Shown here piece by piece: positions 8,111 to 16,227 of a stretch of DNA of 63,138 bases. The first letter of the stretch is position 1. Every line of letters begins with the position of its first letter. The notes below the pieces were generated by a model. It was not told the DNA's origin. It saw nothing but the letters and a program-made list of their open reading frames with translations, and ran no database searches. Source of the DNA: an uncultured Lachnospiraceae bacterium (GTDB lineage Bacteria; Bacillota; Clostridia; Lachnospirales; Lachnospiraceae); contig CANRJM010000010.1 in NCBI GenBank assembly GCA_947630925.1, positions 1-63,138 of the forward strand, in the 5' to 3' direction. A program made the position numbers and the translations under genes.

Positions 8111-9063
8111 TCTTTGTTTTTCTTTTGCAACCGGTATGAAATATCCGCAAATGTTAAGATATCCTCCTCCTTCCACTCCTTTTTGACATATGCGGGTATT
8201 TTATTGCCATTAATATATGTCCCATTTTTTGAATCGGTATCCATAATATAAACTATCCCTTTCTCGTAGAACAAAATCGCATGACGCCTGCTGATTGTCT
8301 GATACGGCAGACACAAATCAGCCTTTTTATCCCTTCCAACAATAATTTTCTGCTTTTCCGCTATATAGTTACTGTCTTGAGACAAATACGGCTTTCCCTC
8401 CGCCACATTAGATAAAACATAGAAACCGCAGGAGCGTTCTTTTTTCAAAGGTGCTTTTTTAAAAGATTCTTTTTTCCCTGTATGGGAATCTACGGGAGCA
8501 GGAATTTCTTTTTTCTCCCTGTGGTTTTCCAAATATTCTAATATATCTTTTATAACAAAATTTTCTGATGTGATATATTGATACAAACCGTAGATTAAAT
8601 CTACTGCCCTCTTATCCGAGTGATCCGTATGCTCCATCAGATATTCTACAAATGTAGTATATTCTTTTTTTAAGATATTTTTCCCTCCGGGAAGATAGCA
8701 TAGACTGAGACTTTTCTTATTATGATTCCAAAATACCCATTCAGGCATTACAAAATATCCGCTCTCTTCTAATAAATATTCTGCTCCGCCATCTACAATC
8801 TCCAAAACACCTCTGCATAAAAAAAATATAGTATCGTATCCCGCCGCCTTCTCCTGTAAAGATTCGCTTACCCTCTGTAAAGAACCATACGAATACCGAA
8901 ACTGCAATTTATCATCTATAGAATAGTATTCAACCGGCAAAAGCCCCTCAATCTGATTGTGTTCCATCATCCCAATGCCTAATTCAGATTCCTGTACCTG
9001 TTCTCTTGCAACCCTCCAAATAACTCTGTGATGCTCTTTATCCAGGTCGATTTCTCCTAACAT
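8107..9063 (-). CDS. FHA-domain protein of the tad locus (DUF6382-like N-terminus)
   Basis: 318 residues, last gene of the tad operon. The N-terminal part (about 1-165) resembles the DUF6382 region found before FHA domains in Clostridia. The C-terminal FHA domain (about 235-315) has the phosphothreonine-binding signature IVGRDKKAD, TISRRHA and SKNGTYINGN. No signal peptide or membrane segment. Its place after the pseudopilin and peptidase genes suggests a cytoplasmic phospho-dependent adaptor that regulates pilus assembly; this is inference. Confidence 0.85.
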   Translation of the reverse strand: MLGEIDLDKEHHRVIWRVAREQVQESELGIGMMEHNQIEGLLPVEYYSIDDKLQFRYSYGSLQRVSESLQEKAAGYDTIFFLCRGVLEIVDGGAEYLLEESGYFVMPEWVFWNHNKKSLSLCYLPGGKNILKKEYTTFVEYLMEHTDHSDKRAVDLIYGLYQYITSENFVIKDILEYLENHREKKEIPAPVDSHTGKKESFKKAPLKKERSCGFYVLSNVAEGKPYLSQDSNYIAEKQKIIVGRDKKADLCLPYQTISRRHAILFYEKGIVYIMDTDSKNGTYINGNKIPAYVKKEWKEEDILTFADISYRLQKKNKD

Positions 9064-9075
9064 AGCGCTTTTCCC

Positions 9076-9495
9076 TCACTCCCTTTTTTTGATTCCTTTG
9101 ATTTGCTCCGGCTGTAATTTTCTGCACTCCTCTGCCATTTCTACTTTCTGCGACTTTGCCATAAAAAATGACAATACCGGAATATTGAGCTCTGCCTCCG
9201 CGGTAACCTTTCCGGAAAAAGACAAACCGCCTTTTTTTATTTCCGACTCCGTCACTTCCATCAGCCATAGCGACTGTTCCAAATACCTTTCATATTCCTC
9301 CTGTTGACAGGATATCTGTTCCTCTGCCAACAGATACAATACATTTTGCAGATTTGCCTGCAGCACTGCCTTATCATGTAAAAGAAATAAAACATATAAA
9401 ATAACAAAAAAGATTCCAAGTAACATCGGGACAATAAACGCTGCCTCTACCGTATAACTGCCGCTGGCGTAGCTTTTATTCTGCTTTTTTGGCAT
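9076..9495 (-). CDS. TadE-like pseudopilin (small)
   Basis: 139 residues. The N-terminus is short and basic, followed by SGSYTVEAAFIVPMLLGI and a membrane helix, the TadE signature with Glu at +5 of a type-IV prepilin-like cleavage site. The remainder is a mostly hydrophilic extracytoplasmic domain. Minor pilins of this type are assembled by Tad systems. It sits between the A24 peptidase and FHA genes. Confidence 0.85.
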   Translation of the reverse strand: MPKKQNKSYASGSYTVEAAFIVPMLLGIFFVILYVLFLLHDKAVLQANLQNVLYLLAEEQISCQQEEYERYLEQSLWLMEVTESEIKKGGLSFSGKVTAEAELNIPVLSFFMAKSQKVEMAEECRKLQPEQIKGIKKRE

Positions 9496-9539
9496 ATTGA
9501 TCTTATCTTTCCTTTCTCCGCACTATAGCGGATACAACT

Positions 9540-9998
9540 TTAACCGGCAAAAACAGGCTGTAACCCGGAGCAGAGTAAAATAAGATACGCTGCTAACAAA
9601 AAAGGCGCTAACGGCATTGTTTGGCTGCGTCCCGCTTTCTTTACGACCAGCAAAAAAACAGCTCCAAAAAAAGCAAGCAAAAAGGTCAGATAAATTAAGA
9701 TAAGATTATTCCACAGACCAACGCCTGCTCCTGACAAACCAAACAACAGTGCATCTCCTTTCCCCAACTGTTCCCTGCTTACTATGCTTACCACATAGAA
9801 AAATGCCGCCGCTCCAACTGAGGCAACCCATAGAGAAATACTTCCCTGACCAAACATATAATGTATTCCGATTAATACCGGCAATTCTATAATGATAACC
9901 GGCAGCCATATCTTTTTTTGCAAAATATCTATCACGGCTTCCGTCAATAACCCAATAAAAGTCAATAAATATAGGATATCATTTGGTAAATGTCCCAC
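9540..9998 (-). CDS. A24-family prepilin peptidase (second of the locus)
   Basis: 152 residues, polytopic. Catalytic aspartates are visible in EAVIDILQKKIW (first) and GKGDALLFG (GxGD motif), and the C-terminus has the typical PLAPFLLAAY. Short form without the N-methylation domain, as in TadV/CpaA. It cleaves prepilin leaders at the cytoplasmic face. A second A24 peptidase is encoded at 17151-17666 in the same operon; the two are only distantly similar. Confidence 0.88.
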   Translation of the reverse strand: MGHLPNDILYLLTFIGLLTEAVIDILQKKIWLPVIIIELPVLIGIHYMFGQGSISLWVASVGAAAFFYVVSIVSREQLGKGDALLFGLSGAGVGLWNNLILIYLTFLLAFFGAVFLLVVKKAGRSQTMPLAPFLLAAYLILLCSGLQPVFAG

Positions 9999-10005
9999 TT
10001 TCCCT

Positions 10006-10830
10006 TTACCGCCTTTCTATAGCCCTTTCATTCGCACATTTGCTGCAGGGAGGCATATTCCCAATTTTTGATAATTCCAGCATCCGCACCGTCCTTTTTA
10101 ACCCGGGACATCTTATATTACTATGGTAACTGTCTCCATACGGCGTAATATAAATAATGGAATTTCCCAATAACTGCACTTCTTTACAGCAGCTTTTACA
10201 GGCATCATATTTTCCTCCGGAAGAATTTCTTTTTTGGTCTACTGTCCCAAAAGCAATACTCTGTATATTAGGATTCAAATATACGCAATCCCTCTTTTTA
10301 TGATAAACTTTTCCACGTTCCGCCACATACACATACCCTTCTGCGCATTCATCCTGTGAAACCATGCTTTTTCCATCATAGGCATGAATCCGCTGTTGTT
10401 GATACACCCATATCCGAAACCATCTTCCTCCCAGAAAAGGAAGCTCAAAACTCTGTTCGGCACAGCAGATTCCCTGCTCCTCCTTCCAATGAATCCAAAT
10501 ATGCTCCCGCTGCCATCCTTCTATTGTTCCAACCTTTGTTCCATATGTTTCATATTGACCCGCTGCCTTCGCCAGACTCATCTGCATTTGATTTTGTTTA
10601 ATGACCATTTGAAATAAATAGAGCATTGAAAACAGCACTAAAAAAAATGCCGTTGCGCAAAACGCCGCCTCTACCGTCAAAACGCCTTTTGCAAAAAGTG
10701 AATAGGGATACCCTCTATTCTGATGTTTTTTGTTATGCAGGGGAGCATCTCTTTGTATTGGCAAGTTTTTTATTGTTTTGTTGTTTGTTTCTTCAAAATA
10801 GAGGATATCCCTATTCACTTTTATATCCAT
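10006..10830 (-). CDS. TadE-like pseudopilin with Cys-rich C-terminus and an inverted-repeat-encoded leader
   Basis: 274 residues. Residues 1-47 are an unusually long hydrophilic leader, followed by AKGVLTVEAAFCATAFFLVLF, the TadE-type prepilin segment with Glu, then an extracytoplasmic domain. The C-terminal third has two similar units: VYHKKRDCVYL..YDACKSCC and YHSNIRCPGL..PPCSKC, each with a His and three or four Cys, likely a metal-binding or disulfide module. The start at 10830 has a GGAGGT Shine-Dalgarno and overlaps the end of the DUF5702 gene by 20 bases. The leader is encoded almost wholly by the inverted-repeat element at 10694-10822. Other Tad pseudopilins in this locus have leaders of only about 10-20 residues. 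Confidence 0.8.
   Translation of the reverse strand: MDIKVNRDILYFEETNNKTIKNLPIQRDAPLHNKKHQNRGYPYSLFAKGVLTVEAAFCATAFFLVLFSMLYLFQMVIKQNQMQMSLAKAAGQYETYGTKVGTIEGWQREHIWIHWKEEQGICCAEQSFELPFLGGRWFRIWVYQQQRIHAYDGKSMVSQDECAEGYVYVAERGKVYHKKRDCVYLNPNIQSIAFGTVDQKRNSSGGKYDACKSCCKEVQLLGNSIIYITPYGDSYHSNIRCPGLKRTVRMLELSKIGNMPPCSKCANERAIERR
10694..10822. repeat. 32-bp inverted repeat flanking 65 bp, inside a pseudopilin gene
   Basis: Left arm 10694-10725 and the reverse complement of right arm 10791-10822 match at 29 of 32 positions; both begin AAAAGTGAATAGGGATA. The 65-bp spacer is 10726-10790. The right arm holds the stop codon of the DUF5702 gene and begins five bases after the pseudopilin ATG. No flanking target duplication is obvious. 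It may be a small non-autonomous element, an invertible segment or an RNA regulatory stem. Confidence 0.85.
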
Positions 10831-12424
10831 AACTTACCTCCAGACTCCTTGTTCCGGTATTCCACTGAGCTGCAACAGATATCAGGGGCAATCTTTCGAA
10901 TAAATTTGGTATATGGTAGGATACGCAATACTTTCCCCCGCAAATACAATCCCCTATGCAAAAAGACTGATTATACCTTTCCCGAAGATCATATTGGATT
11001 AAATCAAATATGCGCTCCTGGATCGTATTCTTAGAAGAAAGTAAAAGAAAAAACCAAAGATACTGCTGATAAGAAATATCTGTCAGGGAATTATTTTTAT
11101 CTGATTTATGATATTGCTTTGCTTTTGCCGCAAAAAGCGATTTGTCTGCCAAACAGATTTTTTCGTATTCCACTTTAAAATTTGCAGCAGTCTTAACCAG
11201 AGGAACGCTTCGTCCATCCAACAATGCAGTGATATCGACACAGGCCTCCTGAAATGACAAAATCAACAAAATGGTGTATTGCACTGCAGTAATAACGGGC
11301 GGCAATCCTGTAAAACCTGCAATGGCAGTCGCAGTCGCAAGGCTTTTACTCTGCAGGGCAGTATCAGATACCGTATAAGCAAAATTCAGCAATGTCCGAA
11401 TGCCCAAAAGGCGGTTTACAACCGCAGAGAGCGCATCTTTCTCTTTTTGTTTCCCGGTCAGGAGATATTCTAAGCCATATTTTGTGGTGCGGTTTGTCTG
11501 CTTTCCATAATAGGAAAATTGTTGATTGGCATAACAAAGCAATGCAATTTTTTCCGCCCCCTTTTCCATACGGCTGACATCCTCTGCGTCGTAAGGATTG
11601 TTTATTATCCTTTTTAAATACCCCGCTGTCCCCTCTGCAGATTGATCGGCCTGCTGATTTGTCTGTGAATTATCCTGTATATCCTCTTCTGTTTCCGGTA
11701 ATTGACACAGTTCTACCACGCCCTCCGACAACCGACTGCTATCGCATACCAGAGACAAAACTCCCGATTTTATCATTTCGGAAAATACAGTAAGCGGATT
11801 CCCTCCTGCAGAATCTTTTTCTAAAGTTTCTTCCGGAACAGTTTCTCTTTCTCCACTCTCTTTTTGCACATCTTTCTCCGTATCGGGATGATGATATTTT
11901 CCCTTTTCAAAATCTTCTGCCATAGCAAGCCGATCGGAAACGGAATCATTTGCCGTCTGATTTGTCATCTTATTTAATACGGTCTGCGTCATATCTTTCA
12001 TGCCGTTTTTCTTTAAAAATCCCTTGACCTGTTTCTGAAAAACGGCAGAATCTGTCAATCTTTTTATTGTTTCAGCCGTATAGTTTAAATCTCTCAAACG
12101 ATATAAATCGCTATAGCTTTTATCAGCCTTTGTTGGCATACTTTGTACATTTTCCTCTAAGCACTGCAGTAATTCCCGTTCTAACGTATCTACATCAATA
12201 CCATCAAAACCGCCATAAGCAAACAGGCCATATTCCTGATATAATTCCCTGTTATAATCTCCAAACGTCGTCATGGCTGCAGAATGTGCTGCCACACGTA
12301 CATAGCCTTCCGAAGACATCACCCTTACATTTTCAAAAACAACTCCCAATAGTGAAAAAACTAACAAAAACAGCAATGTAAGAAAAACCGTAACGCTTCC
12401 TTTGCTCTTATGTAAATACTGCAT
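10811..12424 (-). CDS. DUF5702-family protein of the tad locus
   Basis: About 537 residues. The N-terminus GSVTVFLTLLFLLVFSLLGVV is a single membrane helix resembling TadG/TadE-type segments, followed by ENVRV and a long extracytoplasmic region including an acidic, Gln/Asp-rich stretch (about 180-270). A frame to 12448 exists, but the ATG at 12424 sits behind a strong GGGAGG Shine-Dalgarno. DUF5702 proteins occur in Clostridia tad loci and may act as a TadG-like minor or anchor pilin; the function is not established. The C-terminal codons and stop lie in the inverted repeat shared with the next gene. Confidence 0.8.
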   Translation of the reverse strand: MQYLHKSKGSVTVFLTLLFLLVFSLLGVVFENVRVMSSEGYVRVAAHSAAMTTFGDYNRELYQEYGLFAYGGFDGIDVDTLERELLQCLEENVQSMPTKADKSYSDLYRLRDLNYTAETIKRLTDSAVFQKQVKGFLKKNGMKDMTQTVLNKMTNQTANDSVSDRLAMAEDFEKGKYHHPDTEKDVQKESGERETVPEETLEKDSAGGNPLTVFSEMIKSGVLSLVCDSSRLSEGVVELCQLPETEEDIQDNSQTNQQADQSAEGTAGYLKRIINNPYDAEDVSRMEKGAEKIALLCYANQQFSYYGKQTNRTTKYGLEYLLTGKQKEKDALSAVVNRLLGIRTLLNFAYTVSDTALQSKSLATATAIAGFTGLPPVITAVQYTILLILSFQEACVDITALLDGRSVPLVKTAANFKVEYEKICLADKSLFAAKAKQYHKSDKNNSLTDISYQQYLWFFLLLSSKNTIQERIFDLIQYDLRERYNQSFCIGDCICGGKYCVSYHIPNLFERLPLISVAAQWNTGTRSLEVSYGYKSE

Positions 12425-12460
12425 CCTGCGCCCTCCCTCCCAAATCATAAACGGCTGCTT

Positions 12461-12649
12461 CTATTTGATACTAATATCTTTATTGATTGTCTTTGCGCCA
12501 CCGTTAATCTGCGCAAACGCGCTGCTGACAATATTTGTGATCTGCTTACGGAAAATTACAATTAGCATTATCAGGATAACCAAAATAAGCACAATCTCTA
12601 CTACTCCAATTCCATCCTCTTCTTTCCAAAAAGCTTTAAACTGATTCAT
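12461..12649 (-). CDS. Flp1-like major pilin
   Basis: 62 residues. A short charged leader ends in KEEDG, followed by IGVVEIVLILVILIMLIVIF: a prepilin cleavage Gly, Glu at +5 of the mature protein and a hydrophobic helix. This is the layout of Flp/Tad pilins and matches the Flp1-like family of Firmicutes. GGAAGG Shine-Dalgarno. It lies between the tadC and DUF5702 genes and is presumably the most abundant subunit, cleaved by one of the two A24 peptidases. Confidence 0.88.
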   Translation of the reverse strand: MNQFKAFWKEEDGIGVVEIVLILVILIMLIVIFRKQITNIVSSAFAQINGGAKTINKDISIK

Positions 12650-12702
12650 AATCCTTCCATCCTTTCTTTCTGTTTTTCTCTCCCTTATTTTACAATTTTC
12701 TG

Positions 12703-14178
12703 CTACATTCCCTGGAATGCGGCATATAATATAAGAACAAATATAATGACAAGCATTATCATCATAGGCAATAACAGCTTTGTTCCTGCTTTTTCTCCCA
12801 ACGCTTTAGCATTTTCTTTTCTCTTGCGAAAAGCATCCGCTATTTCATAATCCAATACTTTCATTAAATCATCCGAACCTTTTTTTAAATTTTGTACAAT
12901 TAACGTACAAAATTTCATATATTCCAATTGCCCCGTCCGCTTTCCAAAAAGCTCATATGCTCTGTCTTCACTCATTCCATTTTTCATCTCCCGAAGAGAA
13001 AGAGCCATTTCCTCATATACATAACTTTTATCCTTTTCACTCCGCTCCTTCCGGTAATCAGATACCATCCGCTCCCATGCCCCTTTTGTACTAAGCCCGG
13101 CTCCTATCAATAATACAAAATGCTCTACAAATCCGGGATACGATATGCGCAGCTCTTCCTCCCGGCGCGCTATCTTCCGTTGGACGTTTTCCTTTGCCGC
13201 AATCGGAATAAGAACAAGCAGTAAAACAAATATTCCAAACAAAGTATAAGCCGGCTTTACCTTTTTTTCCCGATAGGATATCCTTTTCCCTTCTACTTCC
13301 TCAGGCAAAGGCAAATACCGTTTTAAAGCATTCTCCGTTTTCTTTTGTTCCAATTGTTTCTGCCAGTCTTCCCAAAAAACTTCCTCGCTTGTCCGTTTTT
13401 CCGGTAAAATAGTCAATTGTTTTACGAGCGTTTCCTCCTCTTCTCCATAGGACATAATCGCTGTAATCTTTGTCTGCTGCTTTTCTTTGATATCCTGATT
13501 TAACAAACTTCCATCACTCAGGATCAAACCGTCGTTTCCGACATCCCATTCTATAGCAATTACACTGTTTGGTACCGCATCCATTAAATTTAAGGGCTTT
13601 TCTATTGCTTCATCCGAAACATTTTCTCCCAAATAGGTTCGGTCAATATAGTCTGCCGCTTCTGCAAATACTTTTTTTAATTGCTCTTTGGAATATTTCT
13701 GTTGCGGCACTTGAATGGTAACCTCTTTTTTCGCCCCATCTGCACTTGCCTCCAAAGAGACCTGTTTTTCCTGTCCCAATACCCCTTCCTTTTCCAGAAA
13801 ATAATGATTGACCAATATGCTTTTTTGTGCTATAAATCCACTAACTGCCGTTAGAAACAGTCCTGCCGCAACTGTTATAGCCAAAATGCATCCGATTTTT
13901 CCATAATACTGATAAAAAATTTCTTCTTCGCTTTTTCCTGCAAAAAGTTTTTTATGCTGTTTTAAAGTATGACTTTTCATTCTTATGGAAAATCTGCTTC
14001 GACAAAATACCAACAGAAGCTTAACTCCGTCGGAAAAAAGCATATTTTCCCATTTGTTTTTTTTCTCCCCTTTTTCTCCAAAAAAGATATTCGTTTTACC
14101 GGCATGCATTTTTTTTGCCCACAAAAAATATCCCATCCACAGGAAAAAAAGAATCAGACAAACCTTTTCCAAACCCAT
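12703..14178 (-). CDS. TadC-like T2SSF-domain protein with an inserted extracytoplasmic domain
   Basis: 491 residues, longer than typical TadC (about 300). Membrane segments are predicted at about 3-22, 92-115, 318-338 and 466-488. The C-terminal part (about 345-490) is a T2SSF domain (SYPGFVEHFVLLIGAGLSTKGAWERM, LREMKNGMSEDRAYELFGKRTG). Between the second and third segments lie about 200 mostly hydrophilic residues predicted outside the cell. T2SSF proteins form the inner-membrane platform on which the TadA ATPase acts. It follows the TadB-like gene, as in most tad loci. Confidence 0.82.
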   Translation of the reverse strand: MGLEKVCLILFFLWMGYFLWAKKMHAGKTNIFFGEKGEKKNKWENMLFSDGVKLLLVFCRSRFSIRMKSHTLKQHKKLFAGKSEEEIFYQYYGKIGCILAITVAAGLFLTAVSGFIAQKSILVNHYFLEKEGVLGQEKQVSLEASADGAKKEVTIQVPQQKYSKEQLKKVFAEAADYIDRTYLGENVSDEAIEKPLNLMDAVPNSVIAIEWDVGNDGLILSDGSLLNQDIKEKQQTKITAIMSYGEEEETLVKQLTILPEKRTSEEVFWEDWQKQLEQKKTENALKRYLPLPEEVEGKRISYREKKVKPAYTLFGIFVLLLVLIPIAAKENVQRKIARREEELRISYPGFVEHFVLLIGAGLSTKGAWERMVSDYRKERSEKDKSYVYEEMALSLREMKNGMSEDRAYELFGKRTGQLEYMKFCTLIVQNLKKGSDDLMKVLDYEIADAFRKRKENAKALGEKAGTKLLLPMMIMLVIIFVLILYAAFQGM

Positions 14179-14210
14179 CGCTTTTCTCCTTTTATTGTCT
14201 TATCCTGTTT

Positions 14211-14939
14211 TTATATTTGAATATTGCCGATATGCTCGCTCCACTTATATGCAAAAAGATAGAAAACCAGCAGAATTGTCATAACAATCCTTCCTGACGC
14301 CCGATACATACAATCCAAGAAACCCGGCGAACAAATCCAAAAATAGAGAATAATTCCAAGTGGGATACCATTCATAATCTTTCCCTCCATTTTTTTCCCG
14401 GCAAGCATCGCTGCAATTTCTCTCTCTACTTCAATCTTTTCACTGATTTTTTCCGCCGTAGAACGTGTAATCGAAATGAGATTGCCGCCTGTTCGTTTTG
14501 CCGTCTGAAATACCTGGGCAAAATGTAAAATGTCTTCTGATTTCCAACGGTCAGCAAATGCAAAAAGAACATCTTCTATTGGCCGGTTAAGGGAGAGCTG
14601 CTGCCCTATCCAGTGAAATTCTTTTACTAACAATGCATCTGCCCCATATAATAAAAGCAAATCCTTTTGAGCCTCCTGAAACGCATTTTCTATGGAATAT
14701 CCTGCTCCCAGTGCAGCAGCAATCCCCTGCAACCCTTCCCGAAACTGAAATGTAATTTCGCATATCTGCTGCCTTCGATAATCTTTTCCGGCAGAGAACA
14801 TACGATAACTCCCAAAACCAATGCCTGCCAAACAGGCAATAAGAATATCCCGGTAAAAAAGGAAACTAAGTATGGCAGCTTTCCCAAATCCCGCAAAAAA
14901 TCCTGTTTGGTATACCTTCCATGGATATCTTCTGTTCAT
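14211..14939 (-). CDS. TadB-like T2SSF-domain protein
   Basis: 242 residues. Membrane segments near the N-terminus and at about 187-235 flank a cytoplasmic T2SSF domain containing LQGIAAALGAGYSIENAFQEAQKDL and the R-T-G-G-N motif (QTAKRTGGNLISI). It pairs with the TadC-like protein to form the platform of the pilus machine. It lies 28 bases after the ATPase gene. Slightly shorter than typical TadB because it lacks most of the N-terminal extension. Confidence 0.85.
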   Translation of the reverse strand: MNRRYPWKVYQTGFFAGFGKAAILSFLFYRDILIACLAGIGFGSYRMFSAGKDYRRQQICEITFQFREGLQGIAAALGAGYSIENAFQEAQKDLLLLYGADALLVKEFHWIGQQLSLNRPIEDVLFAFADRWKSEDILHFAQVFQTAKRTGGNLISITRSTAEKISEKIEVEREIAAMLAGKKMEGKIMNGIPLGIILYFWICSPGFLDCMYRASGRIVMTILLVFYLFAYKWSEHIGNIQI

Positions 14940-14967
14940 TCTTCTACTCCCTGTCTGTTACTTCCTG

Positions 14968-16209
14968 TTATACTGTTTTTATTGAAATCCCCGCCGTTTT
15001 TAACTTTTCCTGATGTACCAAAGAGTCTCCTGTCGGCTGCAGCATTCCAAGTACCCTTCCATCTGCTCCCTGTCCCTCTTCCCTAAAACAATATAATTTC
15101 TTTAACTGTATTTCGCCCTCTGCAATTCCTAAGACCTCGTCAATTTCCAAGACTCTGCGCGACTTGTCACGAAGCCTGCCAAGCTGTACTACGATATCCA
15201 GTGCAGATGCTATCTGGCTTCGCACTGCCATGAGCGGAATATCCATCCCCATTAATACCAATGTCTCCAAACGTTTTAACATGTCCGGCGGACTATTTGC
15301 ATGTCCGGTACACAAGCTTCCATCGTGTCCTGTATTCATCACACTCAACAATTCACAGGCTGCTGCATCTCGTACTTCGCCTAAAATGATTCTGTCCGGA
15401 CGCATCCGCAGCGCCGATTTGATCAAATCCCGAATAGTAATTGCATTTTTCCCTTCCAGATTTGCATTTCTTGCTTCCAAACGCACCAAATTGGAAATCC
15501 CCTGTATCTGCAGTTCTGCGGAATCTTCAATCGTAATAATTCTTTCTTCTGCGGGGATAAATTCCGATAATGCATTTAAGAAGGTCGTCTTACCGCTCCC
15601 GGTGCCACCGCTGATAAAAATATTATATTTTGCCCGCACCAGAGACTTTAAAAAATCAGCCGCTTCCTCTGTAATCGAGTGCAGCTCTATCAGCCTTTGC
15701 ATACAGATTGGTTTTTCCGGAAACTTGCGGATTGTAACAATCGGCCCTTCCAAAGCGATTGGAGGCAGAACGACATTAACTCTGGATCCGTCAAGCATTC
15801 TGACATCTACAATGGGATCCGCTTCATTTACCCGGCGATTTACCGTCGCCACAATCTGTTGAATCACATCCTCCAATTTTTCCTGACTGGAAAAGGTCTG
15901 TGGGTATTTTTCAATTTTTCCATCCCTCTCAATAAAAATATAATTTGGGCCGTTTACCATGATTTCTGTAATCGCAGGATCCTCCAAAAGTTCCTGCAGT
16001 ACATCTAACCGCCGAATAGCGTTAAAAATTTTACGAATCATGCTTTCCTTTTTAGCCGCAGACAGATAAATCGTATGTCCCATTTTCAGTACATATTCTT
16101 CTATCCGCTCTGCTATTTCTTCATCTGTAATTTCTCCATAAGAATCCATTTCCTGAAGAATCTTTTCCTGTATTTCCTGACATTTTCTTTTTTCCTCTTC
16201 TTTTGTCAA
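14968..16209 (-). CDS. CpaF/TadA pilus-assembly ATPase
   Basis: 413 residues, secretion ATPase of the type II/IV family. Motifs: Walker A GGTGSGKTTFLNAL, the Asp box ITIEDSAELQ, Walker B RIILGEVRDAAACELL and the His box TGHDGSLCTGHA. N-terminal region ELLEDPAITEIMVNGPNYIFIER is typical of CpaF. It powers assembly of Flp pili at the cytoplasmic side of the TadB/TadC platform. Length is normal. Confidence 0.96.
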   Translation of the reverse strand: MTKEEEKRKCQEIQEKILQEMDSYGEITDEEIAERIEEYVLKMGHTIYLSAAKKESMIRKIFNAIRRLDVLQELLEDPAITEIMVNGPNYIFIERDGKIEKYPQTFSSQEKLEDVIQQIVATVNRRVNEADPIVDVRMLDGSRVNVVLPPIALEGPIVTIRKFPEKPICMQRLIELHSITEEAADFLKSLVRAKYNIFISGGTGSGKTTFLNALSEFIPAEERIITIEDSAELQIQGISNLVRLEARNANLEGKNAITIRDLIKSALRMRPDRIILGEVRDAAACELLSVMNTGHDGSLCTGHANSPPDMLKRLETLVLMGMDIPLMAVRSQIASALDIVVQLGRLRDKSRRVLEIDEVLGIAEGEIQLKKLYCFREEGQGADGRVLGMLQPTGDSLVHQEKLKTAGISIKTV

Positions 16210-16227
16210 ATAGTTCCTCCTCTCTTT

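Noticed and set aside
10626..10832. Plus-strand frame across the inverted-repeat segment
   Set aside because: It lies antisense to the pseudopilin start. It is open because both arms are in frame in either direction; there is no start signal of its own.
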